Below are positions 8,287-16,954 of a stretch of 64,000 bases of DNA, piece by piece. Made by a program: the position numbers and the translations under genes. The notes beneath the pieces are model-generated. The model was not told the DNA's origin. It made no database searches and was given only the letters and a program-made list of their open reading frames with translations. The DNA comes from an uncultured bacterium (GTDB taxonomy: Bacteria > Pseudomonadota > Alphaproteobacteria > Rhodospirillales > Rhodospirillaceae), in contig CAISTS010000061.1 in the NCBI GenBank assembly GCA_903888485.1, forward strand, positions 1 through 64,000. The letters are read 5' to 3'. Position 1 is the first letter of the stretch, and each line of letters starts with the position of its first letter.

Positions 8287-10422
8287 ATGCGCATTCAAGC
8301 CAAGCTTTTCCTGCTGCTTCTGGTGATCGCCATTCTGCCGCTCGCGGCGCTGAGCTGGCGTAGCGAGCGCGCGACCCAGAATCTGGGCGAGGCCATCGCC
8401 GACTACGGCAAGGCCGCCATGGTCGATGAGATCGAAAGTCAGCTGCGCCAGGCTGTGGCGTATTCGTCAGACCTTTTATCCGTGCAGCAACGCCAGGTGG
8501 GCCTGGCGCTCCGGCTGCAGGCGGCAGCGACCGAGCGCGCGCTGAGCGGGCCTGTGCCTGCAGACGATGCGCGGCCGGCCTATCTGCACAGCGCTTTTGA
8601 CGATCCCAAGACCTGGCCGCCGGGCACCGAGCTTGCGCTCGATCATGCCATCGTCACGCCCGGCCGCGAGCAGGCCGTGCCCATCAGCCGCGACCATCAA
8701 TCGTTCTTCGTGCTTCCGGACGCCGAGCCAGTCCGCGCGCAAGAACTCATGCGCCGCATGGCGTCGCTCGACGGCGTCTACCGCCAGCTCAACGACACCG
8801 ATCCCGCCCTGTTCTATTGGCAGTACGTGACGCTGAAGGAAGGCATTCACTCATCCTATCCAGGGCACGGGGGTTATCCCGCCGGCTACGATCCGCGCAA
8901 GCGCGCCTGGTATACCGACGCCGCGGCGGCCAGCGACGTGGTCTGGAATCAGCCGCTGTTCGACGCCTCCACGCGCCGCTTGCTGCTGACGGCGGCGCTG
9001 CCCTTGCGCCGCGGCGAAGAATTCCTCGGCGTCACCGCGGTCGATATCGACATTCTTGCTGTGCTGGACTCCGTGCAGAAGCGCTTTCGCCTTGGCGCTA
9101 CGGCCGAAAGCTACCTCGTGCGCCTTGCCGAAAACAGCGATGCGCTACACGTCGTGGCGGCCAGTGTGATCGGGGGCAATAAATCGGCCACCGAGCCGTC
9201 CTGGGATTCCGTGCCGGAGACGCCTGCGCTCGCGGCGGGGACACCGGAGGCGCTCAAGGCCATCGCCGACGACCTGCGCGCTGGGCGCGACGGCATCAAA
9301 CAGATGCCCCACAAGGGCCGCGAGGCCCTCTGGGTCTACGGCCGTGTCGAGGGCTTGAGCGCGGCGCTTCTTTTCATCGTTCCGGTGGGTGATATCGAAT
9401 CCACCGCCGATCAGGCGCAAGCCGAGGTGCGCGAGGTCATCGCCCAGCAGGTGCGCCTCGCGGGCATCGCTTCGGTCGCGCTAACCGTGCTGGTCGCGGT
9501 GCTGTCGATGGTCGCTGCGCGTTCGGTGACCGAACCCTTGCGCGATCTCGCCGACGCCGCGCAGAGGCTGGCTAAAGGCGATTTCGGCGTGCGCGTCGAT
9601 ATCGAAGGCAGGGACGAGGTCGCGGCGCTGGGCCGAAGCTTCAACGCCATGGTGCCCGAACTACGAGAGCATCTTGCCACAAAGGAATCGCTGACGCTTG
9701 CCAAGGAAGTGCAGCAGAACCTGTTGCCGGACAGCCCGCCGAAGGTCAAAGGCTTCGATATCGCGGGGCGCTGCGTCTACAGCGAGGACGTCGGCGGCGA
9801 CTATTACGACTTCATGGAGTTGCGTGATGATGCCGGCGAACAGCACGTCGGCGTCGTGATCGGCGACGTTGCGGGCCACGGCGTGGTCGCGGCGCTGACG
9901 ATGACGTCCGTGCGTATCCTCCTGCGCAGCTATGCGGGCGACGGCACGACACTTAAGCCGGTGATGCGCGCGGTTAACCGCCACCTCGCCGCCGACGCCA
10001 CGGCGGGGCGGTTCGTCACGCTCGTCTATCTCGTCATCGAGCCCGATACGCGCGAGGTGCGCTGGATCAATGCCGGCCATGGTCCGCTCATGCTGTACGA
10101 TCCCGGCGACGATGCTTTCGAGGACATTGATGCCGCCGACATCCCGCTCGGCGTGAACCCAGACTGGAACTTCCACGAGCATATGCGCGACAAGTGGCCG
10201 GCCAGCGGCGTGCTCGTGCTCGGCACCGACGGGATTTGGGAGCTGCAGAATCCGGAGGGACGCGTCTTCGGCCGCGATGGCCTCAAACAGCTGATCCGCA
10301 AGCACGCGCACCTGACGGCCGACCAGATCTGCGACGCGGTCAACGCCCGCCTGACGGACTTCGCCGACGGGGCGCCACCGCGCGACGATATCACCATCGT
10401 TGTGGTGAAATTTCCGAAATAA
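8287..10422 (+). CDS. Membrane sensor with Cache, HAMP and SpoIIE/PP2C phosphatase domains (RsbU-like)
   Basis: A 711-residue transmembrane signalling phosphatase. Residues 5-23 form the first membrane helix. Residues 30-385 are a periplasmic Cache-type sensor (GYDPRKRAWYTDAAAA is typical of dCache). A second membrane helix lies near 393-412, then HAMP (SVTEPLRDLADAAQRLAKGD). From about 475 there is a SpoIIE/PP2C domain, with the metal-binding DVGGDYYDF, VIGDVAGHGV and the late GTDGIWE and DDITIVV motifs. Such proteins dephosphorylate anti-anti-sigma factors in partner-switching cascades, but no anti-sigma partner gene is in this window. Preceded by the EAL-like gene and overlapping no other gene; the DUF1489 gene starts 5 bp after its stop. 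Confidence 0.92.
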   Translation: MRIQAKLFLLLLVIAILPLAALSWRSERATQNLGEAIADYGKAAMVDEIESQLRQAVAYSSDLLSVQQRQVGLALRLQAAATERALSGPVPADDARPAYLHSAFDDPKTWPPGTELALDHAIVTPGREQAVPISRDHQSFFVLPDAEPVRAQELMRRMASLDGVYRQLNDTDPALFYWQYVTLKEGIHSSYPGHGGYPAGYDPRKRAWYTDAAAASDVVWNQPLFDASTRRLLLTAALPLRRGEEFLGVTAVDIDILAVLDSVQKRFRLGATAESYLVRLAENSDALHVVAASVIGGNKSATEPSWDSVPETPALAAGTPEALKAIADDLRAGRDGIKQMPHKGREALWVYGRVEGLSAALLFIVPVGDIESTADQAQAEVREVIAQQVRLAGIASVALTVLVAVLSMVAARSVTEPLRDLADAAQRLAKGDFGVRVDIEGRDEVAALGRSFNAMVPELREHLATKESLTLAKEVQQNLLPDSPPKVKGFDIAGRCVYSEDVGGDYYDFMELRDDAGEQHVGVVIGDVAGHGVVAALTMTSVRILLRSYAGDGTTLKPVMRAVNRHLAADATAGRFVTLVYLVIEPDTREVRWINAGHGPLMLYDPGDDAFEDIDAADIPLGVNPDWNFHEHMRDKWPASGVLVLGTDGIWELQNPEGRVFGRDGLKQLIRKHAHLTADQICDAVNARLTDFADGAPPRDDITIVVVKFPK

Positions 10423-10427
10423 CGACC

Positions 10428-10853
10428 GTGGCGCTGAACATCATCAAACTCGCCGTCGGTATCGAGGACCTCGAGCATCTCGACAAGCGCCAGCGTCAAT
10501 GGCGCGACAAGAAAACCGGCCACTACCGCCATTGGACGCGCATGACGCCCAAGCGCGACAAGGAGGTACTGGCCGGGGGTTCGCTCTACTGGGTGATCAA
10601 GGGCATGATCCTCGTGCGTCAGCCGATCCTCGACTTCGGCGAAGACGAGGAAGACGGCAAGCCGATGTGCGTCATCCACCTCGCGCCGGTGCAGATCCTG
10701 GTGCAGCCGCGCGCCCAGCGCGCGTTCCAGGGATGGCGCTACCTCAAAGCCGACGCCGCGCCGCCGGATGTCGCCAAACATGGCAAGACTTTCGTGGATC
10801 CGGATATGCCCAAATCCATGAAGCTGGAATTGGCCAAGCTCGGATTGTTGTAA
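10428..10853 (+). CDS. DUF1489 family protein
   Basis: 141-residue protein of unknown function. It starts with GTG at 10428, six bases after the SpoIIE phosphatase stop codon. The N-terminal NIIKLAVGIEDLEHL and the central WTRMTPKRDKEVL and GSLYWVIKGMILVRQ segments are what I associate with the DUF1489 family. That family is restricted largely to alphaproteobacteria and has about this length. No signal peptide or membrane segment. The near-overlap with the phosphatase suggests translational coupling, though DUF1489 genes occur in many contexts, so functional linkage is not implied. Confidence 0.85.
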   Translation: MALNIIKLAVGIEDLEHLDKRQRQWRDKKTGHYRHWTRMTPKRDKEVLAGGSLYWVIKGMILVRQPILDFGEDEEDGKPMCVIHLAPVQILVQPRAQRAFQGWRYLKADAAPPDVAKHGKTFVDPDMPKSMKLELAKLGLL

Positions 10854-10868
10854 GGTTCGTTGAGTGTG

Positions 10869-10940
10869 CGCAATTCCGCCCCGTGGAACGCGGTGCGCCC
10901 TGAACCCATACAAGCTATGTTAACTTCGTGCGGAATTGCG
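10869..10940. repeat. 11-bp inverted repeat between convergent genes
   Basis: CGCAATTCCGC at 10869-10879 is repeated in inverted orientation as GCGGAATTGCG at 10930-10940, with a 50-nt spacer. It sits between the convergent DUF1489 and DMT-exporter genes. There is no T-tract after either arm, so it is not a standard terminator. It could be a weak bidirectional one or chance. Confidence 0.35.
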
Positions 10941-10998
10941 GCGCAGGCAGCTGCGGCCTGCGGCCCATACAGCCTGCGCGCTGCAGTCCGCGGAATAG

Positions 10999-11892
10999 CT
11001 ATCCCAGCAAGACCAGCGGCAGACCCACCGCCATGATGGCGATGCCCACCACTTTTGGACCCGTAATCGCTTCCTGAAAATAGGCCCGGCCGAGAATGAG
11101 GGCACCGACCAACCCGATCACGCGTTTGATCAACTCGACCAGCGCCACCAGCGTCATTTTATAAGCCGCCAGTTGCAGCCCGTAACCCATCCCAGCGGTC
11201 AGCGCGACACCGGCCAAGGGCCGGATCGCGCCGGGCGGCAAGCGTAGCCCACGGGGGCCCCCGTGAAGCAAGAGCCACACGCCCAAGGTCGAAGACAATA
11301 TGAGAAGTTGCACGAAGCCGTGCATGCCGACGCTGGCATAGTTGAGGCACATCTTGTCCACGGGCGGATTGAGCGACCACAACAGCACAACACCCAGCAT
11401 CGGCTTCGCGCCGGGCTCACGCGCGAACGTATTCCAGACTGCCCGCAGGCTAAGGCCCGACCCGGCCGGTAGATAGAGCGCGAACAAGCCGGCGGCGACG
11501 AAGACGATGCCGGCGGCCTGCAAGACGCGGGGCCATTCGCCGATCAGCACCCCACTAAAGAGCGCGGTGATCACCGGCACCAAGGCCAGCATGGGAATCA
11601 TGAGACTGAGGGGCGAGCGGCGCAGCGCCACCATGAATAGCACATTGGCGCCAAGACCAAGGACCGCCGCCGCCGCGCCGGGCAACAGGTAGCCCGGGTG
11701 CAAGCGATAGTCGCCGCCGAGCACCAGCCAAAGGCCGAGGATCGGCGCCTCCAAGAGGAAGGCGTAAAACAAGGCCAGCAGCGCGCCGGCCGCGCGCGGC
11801 ACCGCCTTGCGCATGGAATCCGAGGCGGAATAGGCCACGGCGCAGGCGATGCTGAGGGCCATGGCCGGCAGGCCGAGGGTGAGTTCGATCAT
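10999..11892 (-). CDS. EamA/DMT-superfamily transporter
   Basis: 297-residue integral membrane protein with about ten hydrophobic helices arranged as two repeated halves, the pattern of the drug/metabolite transporter superfamily. The first repeat runs to about residue 135 (MIPMLALVPVITALFSGVLIGE) and the second ends with a VELIKRVIGLVGALILGRAYFQE helix pair and a final IMAVGLPLVLLG helix. Substrate cannot be deduced; family members export amino acids, nucleotide sugars or other metabolites. It is monocistronic on the minus strand, convergent with the DUF1489 gene and divergent from the DUF2333 gene about 190 bp away. Confidence 0.85.
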   Translation of the reverse strand: MIELTLGLPAMALSIACAVAYSASDSMRKAVPRAAGALLALFYAFLLEAPILGLWLVLGGDYRLHPGYLLPGAAAAVLGLGANVLFMVALRRSPLSLMIPMLALVPVITALFSGVLIGEWPRVLQAAGIVFVAAGLFALYLPAGSGLSLRAVWNTFAREPGAKPMLGVVLLWSLNPPVDKMCLNYASVGMHGFVQLLILSSTLGVWLLLHGGPRGLRLPPGAIRPLAGVALTAGMGYGLQLAAYKMTLVALVELIKRVIGLVGALILGRAYFQEAITGPKVVGIAIMAVGLPLVLLG

Positions 11893-12081
11893 GGGGGCTA
11901 TACGTACTGGCGCGGGCCTGGAACGGGAAGCCCGAACCCCAAGTTGGGGCTGGGGTTATGACCGTTTGATGGCGGCCCCTTTCGCCCCGGCGCGTGTTAT
12001 ATTTGTGGTGTCGTCAACCGTTCCTCACATTATAAGCTTTGCAACCGACGTTCCTGGCAAAGCCTTACACACGAAGAAGAA

Positions 12082-13092
12082 ATGTCCGAATTTCTGAGCA
12101 ATGCGCGCGACCGGCTCTCGTCCACATGGCAGCAGATGCGCGAGCGTATCGGTGCGCGGGGTTCCTCGCGCGGAGAGTCGCTCATAGACCCCAGTCACAT
12201 CCCCATGATCGCAGCGGTGCTGTTCGTGCTGTTCGTCGTCTACTACCCGCTCGGCATGATGCTCAATAACCACATCGAGGACGATCTCAACATCACGCCG
12301 GCGGCGGAATACGACGTCCCCGGCGGCAGCAAGGCGATCGCGCTCGCGGCGACAGTGGTGGCGCGCGATTCCGACCGCTGGCTGCCCAACGCGCCGTTCT
12401 GGCATCCGGCAGCCGCGCTCGACAATGCGCCAAATTTTCAGCTCGGCACGATCTATGCCGTGTCGCGCTTTGTGCTTGAGGTCGGCGACTACCTCGGCCG
12501 CATCCGCGGTTCGTCGGCCATCGATCCCAACCTCGACGCCGCCGTCGGCTTACTCAAGTACGACGGGCGCACGTGGTATTGGGGCCAGGGCAACATCATT
12601 CCGCGGCCGAAGGCGGAATCTCAGTACATGGAAGCGGTCGAGCATCTCGACCTCTATAACCGCGACGTTGCCGCCGGCAAGTCGACCTATGACAAGCGCA
12701 CCGACAATCTCATCGCGTTCCTGGACCGCGTCGCGCAGGATCTGGGTTCGGCCAGCGCCGAGCTCGACGCGCGCGCGCAGGACGGCGGCGGCTATCTTGA
12801 TTTCCAGGCCGACGACATCTTCTACAACACCAAGGGCAAGCTTTACGGCTACTACATCATCTTGAGCGCGCTCGGCGAGGACTTCGCCGCGATCCTCAAG
12901 GAAAAGCAGGCGACCGAAGTCTGGGCCAACATGCTCACGTCGCTGCGTACGGGGGCGGGCATGGATCCGCTGATCGTCGTCAACGGTGACCCCGACAGCA
13001 TGACGATGCCCTCGCACTTGCGGGCGCTGGGGTTCCCGCTGCTGCGCGCGCGCATCCAGATGCGCGAGCTCGAGGACATCCTGCAGAAGTAG
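12082..13092 (+). CDS. DUF2333 family membrane-anchored protein
   Basis: 336 residues with one membrane helix near 45-63 ([19 protein letters not shown]), short cytosolic N terminus and a large periplasmic remainder. Segments such as [19 protein letters not shown], a YDGRTWYW motif and [17 protein letters not shown] fit the DUF2333 family, whose function is not established. Purine-rich GAAGAAGAA directly precedes the ATG and may act as ribosome binding site. The msrB gene follows 23 bp later on the same strand, so the two are likely cotranscribed. A periplasmic or envelope role is inference from topology only. Confidence 0.88.
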   Translation: MSEFLSNARDRLSSTWQQMRERIGARGSSRGESLIDPSHIPMIAAVLFVLFVVYYPLGMMLNNHIEDDLNITPAAEYDVPGGSKAIALAATVVARDSDRWLPNAPFWHPAAALDNAPNFQLGTIYAVSRFVLEVGDYLGRIRGSSAIDPNLDAAVGLLKYDGRTWYWGQGNIIPRPKAESQYMEAVEHLDLYNRDVAAGKSTYDKRTDNLIAFLDRVAQDLGSASAELDARAQDGGGYLDFQADDIFYNTKGKLYGYYIILSALGEDFAAILKEKQATEVWANMLTSLRTGAGMDPLIVVNGDPDSMTMPSHLRALGFPLLRARIQMRELEDILQK

Positions 13093-13115
13093 TTCTGGTC
13101 GCCGCGGAGGACGTC

Positions 13116-13523
13116 TTGGCGAAGGTCGAAAAATCCGAAGAACAGTGGAAAAAGGAACTGACGCCCGAGCAGTTCCGCATCTTGCGCCAGAAGGGCACCG
13201 AGCGCGCCTTTACGGGCGAGTACAACGCGTTCAAAGGCGAGGGCGCCTTTGTCTGCGCCGGCTGCGGCACGCCGCTGTTCCAATCGGCAGCCAAATACGA
13301 TTCTGGATCGGGGTGGCCGTCTTTCTTCCAGCCGGCGCAACCCGGGGTCATCGCTGAGCACGTCGACAGCAGCCACGGCATGGTGCGCACCGAGATCACC
13401 TGCGCCAATTGTGGCGGACATCTCGGCCACGTCTTTCCCGATGGCCCGCGGCCGACAGGTCGGCGCTATTGCATCAATTCGGCGTCCCTCAAATTCGAAG
13501 GCAACGAGAAAACCAAGACGTGA
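13116..13523 (+). CDS. msrB: Peptide-methionine (R)-S-oxide reductase MsrB
   Basis: Reduces methionine-R-sulfoxide in proteins, repairing oxidative damage. The 135-residue protein has the full MsrB plan: zinc cysteines 47, 50, 96 and 99 in two CxxC pairs, [20 protein letters not shown], and the catalytic cysteine at 119 within [10 protein letters not shown]. It starts with TTG at 13116. The choice is well supported by GGAGG five bases upstream and by the conserved N-terminal helix. It follows the DUF2333 gene by 23 bp and ends before a strong hairpin terminator at 13737-13771. No signal peptide, so it acts in the cytosol, in contrast to the periplasmic MsrPQ system encoded at 22854-24502. Confidence 0.96.
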   Translation: MAKVEKSEEQWKKELTPEQFRILRQKGTERAFTGEYNAFKGEGAFVCAGCGTPLFQSAAKYDSGSGWPSFFQPAQPGVIAEHVDSSHGMVRTEITCANCGGHLGHVFPDGPRPTGRRYCINSASLKFEGNEKTKT

Positions 13524-13736
13524 AGCCGGTTGTTTCGCGCAACCGGAGCTATGAGCGGCGCGGATTTTTCGCCGACGTCAACGGGAAAATTTTCGAAGCA
13601 GATTACGCAAGTGCTTGCGGGGCTGCGGCGCCCTGCGTAATTCTTTCGACGTCGCGATACCCCCATCGTGAACGGATTTAAGGGGAGGGGGACTTCGGTT
13701 CAGCGCCGTGAAGGCTGCAGGTCCGAGGGTGCAAAG

Positions 13737-13771
13737 AAAAAGGGCGCGGGTTTTACCCCGTGCCCTTTTTT
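13737..13771. terminator. Bidirectional intrinsic terminator between msrB and queF
   Basis: A 9-bp GC-rich stem (GGGCGCGGG / CCCGTGCCC, one G-T pair, loop TTTTAC) is extended by a five-A run on one side and a six-T run on the other. It can terminate transcription from msrB (plus) and from queF (minus), whose stop lies about 25 bp away. Confidence 0.8.
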
Positions 13772-13795
13772 ATTGATCGGCCCGTTCTATTTCTT

Positions 13796-14260
13796 TCAGC
13801 CGCGGCCGCGATATGGCGGGACGCCTTGATCGGGCACCCACAGCCCTTCAGGCAGCGTACCGGTCTGCCAGAACACATCGATGGGAATGCCTCCGCGCGG
13901 ATACCAGTAGCCGCCGATGCGCAGCCACTTCGGCGCCGCCGCTTCGACGATGCGCTTGGCAATAGTCAATGTACAGTCTTCATGGAAGGCGCCGTGATTA
14001 CGGAACGATGCGAGGAACAGCTTCAGCGACTTTGATTCGACGATGGTTTCGTCGGGCGCATAGTCGATGACGAGATGCGCAAAGTCGGGCTGGCCGGTCA
14101 CCGGGCACAGCGACGTGAATTCCGGGCAGGTGAAACGGATGAGATAATCCGCGTCTTGATGCGGATTGGGCACGGTCTCGAGTACGGCCTCATCGGGTGA
14201 TGCGGGTACGCCGGAGGTGGCGCCCAGCTGCGTTAGTCGTGTTTCCTGATCGTGGGCCAT
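13796..14260 (-). CDS. queF: NADPH-dependent 7-cyano-7-deazaguanine reductase QueF
   Basis: Reduces preQ0 to preQ1 in queuosine biosynthesis. This is the short unimodular (type I) form: the nucleophilic cysteine lies in [12 protein letters not shown] with the partner aspartate six residues on, and the substrate-binding [20 protein letters not shown] segment follows. The C-terminal [17 protein letters not shown] is also characteristic. I chose ATG 14260 because AGGTGA lies at suitable distance. In-frame ATGs at 14266 and 14284 would add two or eight residues. It stands alone, divergent from the DUF1289 gene. No other queuosine gene is in the window. Confidence 0.95.
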   Translation of the reverse strand: MAHDQETRLTQLGATSGVPASPDEAVLETVPNPHQDADYLIRFTCPEFTSLCPVTGQPDFAHLVIDYAPDETIVESKSLKLFLASFRNHGAFHEDCTLTIAKRIVEAAAPKWLRIGGYWYPRGGIPIDVFWQTGTLPEGLWVPDQGVPPYRGRG

Positions 14261-14307
14261 CGTCATCACCTGCGGCGGCAACATAACCTAGGCAACCGGC
14301 ACTTGCC

Positions 14308-14589
14308 ATGCGTTCAGACCCGGCTTACGTCCTAGACATGTCCGATTTCTCTCCCACGCACGTTCCTGCCAGTACAGACGAGCAGCCGGTGACGTCGCCC
14401 TGCATCAGCGTCTGCGCCGTCGATCGAGCGCTTGGACTTTGCATGGGATGCTTGCGCACGCTCCAGGAAATCGGCCAGTGGCGTGCGATGACGCCTGACG
14501 AAAAGCGCGCCTGCGTCGCGCGCTGCGACGCGCGCGCAAAGAACCTCCCGCGGCGCGGCAAAGACGGTGCGCCGATCACTCTTCCTTAG
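14308..14589 (+). CDS. DUF1289 domain protein
   Basis: Small cysteine-containing protein, 93 residues if translation starts at 14308 or 83 if at the in-frame ATG 14338. Neither start has a clear ribosome binding site. The central region SPCISVCAVD, LCMGCLRT, IGQWRAMTPDEK and a final CVARCDAR carries the four-cysteine pattern typical of DUF1289, which suggests metal binding, though function is unknown. It is divergent from queF with a short shared upstream region. No signal peptide. Confidence 0.85.
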   Translation: MRSDPAYVLDMSDFSPTHVPASTDEQPVTSPCISVCAVDRALGLCMGCLRTLQEIGQWRAMTPDEKRACVARCDARAKNLPRRGKDGAPITLP

Positions 14590-14739
14590 CGGAATTTTGC
14601 GCTGCGAGTCTGGAGGGAACCCAGGGCGCGCGGCGCCGTTGTGATGCTGAGGATGGCGGATTTCCGCGTTTCGTAGCCTAGGGTTTGTGTTTTCAACCAT
14701 TCCGGCTACAATCGGTAGTAGATCAGAGGAATTGGGCTT

Positions 14740-14988
14740 ATGGCACCTCCGGCGATTGCAGTGAATGTGGGCGGCGGCTTCTTTGCGCAGACACCAGGCG
14801 CGGGCTTTCCGGCGTTCGCTTTGCGCGATCTCGAGGGTGTGGTTGCGCGCACGGTGCGCAGCGCCCGCGCGCAAGGGCGCGACTACATGTCGCAGAGCCG
14901 CGCGGCAGCGCATGCGGTGATGGCGGTGCGCCCCGACCTGTCCCTGGGCCAGGCCCTCGATGTCGTCGAGCGCCTGCGCGCAGCGTAG
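14740..14988 (+). CDS. Small hypothetical protein
   Basis: 82-residue protein I do not recognise. An AGAGGA ribosome binding site precedes the ATG by nine bases, and codon use matches neighbouring genes, so it is probably real. The N-terminal third is glycine- and alanine-rich, followed by a charged amphipathic stretch (LRDLEGVVARTVRSARAQG) and a C-terminal helix ending in VVERLRAA. No membrane segment or signal peptide. It is convergent with the Tam-like methyltransferase, whose stop lies three bases away. Confidence 0.6.
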   Translation: MAPPAIAVNVGGGFFAQTPGAGFPAFALRDLEGVVARTVRSARAQGRDYMSQSRAAAHAVMAVRPDLSLGQALDVVERLRAA

Positions 14989-14991
14989 CGC

Positions 14992-15759
14992 TTAGCGCCG
15001 CGCCAATACAAAAATTCTACCCATCGTGAAAAGCACGTTGCCGTCCGCCTGAGGCGGATAAGCCGCGCGTGCCTCGGCGGTATAGTCTTCGAGAAAGGCC
15101 GCCCGGTCGCTTTCGGGCAGTGCGGTTAGATAGGGCATCAGTGCTGTGCTCGACGTCCAGGCCGTAACTGCTTCAGGGCCGGCGAGGACGTGGTGATAAA
15201 GCGTCTCCCAGATTTCGACCGTGCTCGCACGCGGCGCGAGCAGATCATGATAGGCCCCGGCCGACAGGGGATGCGCATAGGTGCGCGCCCCGGCGATGGG
15301 CTGCCAGCGCGGCCGAGCGATCACGCGGGCCAGGAGCGTGTGGTAGAGCGCCTTGCCGGTCACGGGCATCTGGACCGCAAGCACGCCGCCAGGGGCAAGA
15401 CTCTCAAGCAGGCGGGGGAACAGCTGCGGATGATCGGGCACCCATTGCAGGGCTGCATTGGCGAAGATCAGCGCGGGCGGCGCGTCGGGTTTCCACGCCG
15501 CGATATCGCCCTGTCGCCATGTGATGCCGGCGTCGAGCGCGCGGGCTTTGGCCAGCATTTGCGGTGATGAGTCGAGACCGATGATGGTGCGGTCGGGCCA
15601 CTTGTGCTTGAGTTCGCGCGTCAGATTGCCGGGTCCGCATCCGAGGTCGACGATGGCGCCCGGCACGGTCAGTTCGAGACGCGCCATAAAGTCTTGCGCC
15701 GGCCGCGCGCGATAGGCGGCGAATTCCAGATAGAGCGCGGGATTCCAGGCGGTCTTCAT
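14992..15759 (-). CDS. tam: Trans-aconitate 2-methyltransferase-like SAM methyltransferase
   Basis: 255-residue class I SAM-dependent methyltransferase. The AdoMet motif VDLGCGPGNLT sits at residues 37-47 and is followed by GLDSSPQML, the acidic loop. The start MKTAWNPALYLEFAAYRARP and the segment FANAALQWVPDH match the Tam family. Tam methylates trans-aconitate, an inhibitory isomer of the TCA intermediate. Length equals E. coli Tam (252). It lies about 10 bp downstream of the GGDEF-like gene on the same strand and may be read from it. Assignment to trans-aconitate is by family resemblance. Confidence 0.88.
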   Translation of the reverse strand: MKTAWNPALYLEFAAYRARPAQDFMARLELTVPGAIVDLGCGPGNLTRELKHKWPDRTIIGLDSSPQMLAKARALDAGITWRQGDIAAWKPDAPPALIFANAALQWVPDHPQLFPRLLESLAPGGVLAVQMPVTGKALYHTLLARVIARPRWQPIAGARTYAHPLSAGAYHDLLAPRASTVEIWETLYHHVLAGPEAVTAWTSSTALMPYLTALPESDRAAFLEDYTAEARAAYPPQADGNVLFTMGRIFVLARR

Positions 15760-15769
15760 GGCCGGGCTT

Positions 15770-16909
15770 CTACGCTGCGCCGCTTTGAAGGCTGTTTGCC
15801 TCGGTATCGGCGAAAGGCGCGTGCGGCAAGGCGAGTACCGCGATGCCCCGGCCGCGTTCGATGGCGTCTTCGAGGCCCTGTTCGGCCCGGCGCAGCATGT
15901 CGCTGGCCCAGCGGTCGGTCACTTCCAAGGCGGTGGTCCCGATGCTGACGCCGAACTTGACCGGCTCGCCTTCCACCATCACTTCCAGCGAGGCGAGATC
16001 GCGGCACATGCGGTCGGCCAGGGTTTGCGCGCCGGCGCCTTGGGTCTCGGGCAAGAGACCCAGGAACCGCGCCGGTGCAAGCCGTCCGAAGCTGTCGCAG
16101 TGACGCATGACCACGACACAATACCCGGAGAAGACCTGGACGACGACGTTGGCCACGTGAGCCCCTCGCTTCGTGAGGCCGTCAAAATCGTCGATCTCGA
16201 TCATGAGGCAGGAGAACGGTTCTTTATAGCGGCGCGCGCGGGCGAACTCGTTTTGGGCCAGCAGCGAGATGTGGGCGCGGTTGGAAACACCGGTCAGTTC
16301 GTCTGATGTGGCGCGGCGTTCAAGCTCCATCTTCAGTTCGAAGGATGCCCGGCGCTCGTTCTCTAAACACAGCGCCGCGAGGCTTGCCACGACGAGCATG
16401 GGAACCATTGCGCCCAACATATCGAGTGGCGCGAGGGAAACGCCTTTGGCCGGCACATAAAACAATGCACCCCCGGCGCCAAGGGCCGCACACAGGGCAA
16501 GGGCCGCCAAACTCGCGCGCAGCGTCGGGGCGGCGATGACCGACAGCAACATCAGAACGTCGAAAATGAATGCCGCGCGCACCGCGTTGCCGTCGGGGAT
16601 GACCGCAGCACCCAAGAGCGCGTGGGCGCCGACGGCAAGAACCATCAGTGACGGGTTGATCTCGATCAGCGGTCCCGGTGTGCGGGCGAAGGTGAAGCCG
16701 AACAGAATGAACGTCACGCCGCCGAGCTGTAGCGCGGTGACCGAAAAAATCGGCGGGGCCCCCACGCGCAGCGCGAGCCACAGGCACACCAGCATGTAAA
16801 CCAAGCCGGCCGAGAGAAGCAGCCAACGCTGGCGGATTTTTGCGGCATTGGTGAGCCGCAGTCGATACGCGGCGCTACGCGCAGGATCGGTGATCGGGGC
16901 AACGGACAC
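15770..16909 (-). CDS. Membrane protein with degenerate GGDEF domain
   Basis: 379 residues. Residues 27-190 hold about six membrane helices, and the last 170 form a GGDEF-type fold starting at TSDELTGVSNRAHIS. The active-site GGDEF is replaced by APARF (context RLAPARFLGLLPET), and the metal-binding first aspartate of the DLDxFK region is Glu (IEIDDFD), with the substrate-binding Asn replaced by Thr. It therefore probably does not make c-di-GMP; a receptor or regulatory role is inference. Start is GTG 16909, supported by AGGAG ten bases upstream. That site lies inside a perfect 14-bp hairpin. It follows an REC-GGDEF gene 45 bp upstream and precedes the Tam-like gene. Confidence 0.85.
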   Translation of the reverse strand: MSVAPITDPARSAAYRLRLTNAAKIRQRWLLLSAGLVYMLVCLWLALRVGAPPIFSVTALQLGGVTFILFGFTFARTPGPLIEINPSLMVLAVGAHALLGAAVIPDGNAVRAAFIFDVLMLLSVIAAPTLRASLAALALCAALGAGGALFYVPAKGVSLAPLDMLGAMVPMLVVASLAALCLENERRASFELKMELERRATSDELTGVSNRAHISLLAQNEFARARRYKEPFSCLMIEIDDFDGLTKRGAHVANVVVQVFSGYCVVVMRHCDSFGRLAPARFLGLLPETQGAGAQTLADRMCRDLASLEVMVEGEPVKFGVSIGTTALEVTDRWASDMLRRAEQGLEDAIERGRGIAVLALPHAPFADTEANSLQSGAA

Positions 16910-16911
16910 GG

Positions 16912-16943
16912 GTGATATGCTCCTGACGCCAGGAGCATATCAC
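16912..16943 (-). promoter_or_regulatory. Perfect 14-bp hairpin enclosing the RBS of the degenerate-GGDEF gene
   Basis: On the minus strand GTGATATGCTCCTG pairs perfectly with CAGGAGCATATCAC across a 4-nt loop (GCGT). The 3' arm contains AGGAG, the only plausible ribosome binding site for the GTG start two bases beyond the hairpin. No T-run follows, so it is not a standard terminator. Its position in the 45-bp gap of a two-gene operon suggests translational control or an operator. Confidence 0.7.
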
Positions 16944-16954
16944 TGGAGCGCGTG

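Noticed and set aside
11937-11955. AACCCCAA/TTGGGG hairpin near the DMT exporter start
   Set aside because: Too short and without context to call an operator or terminator.
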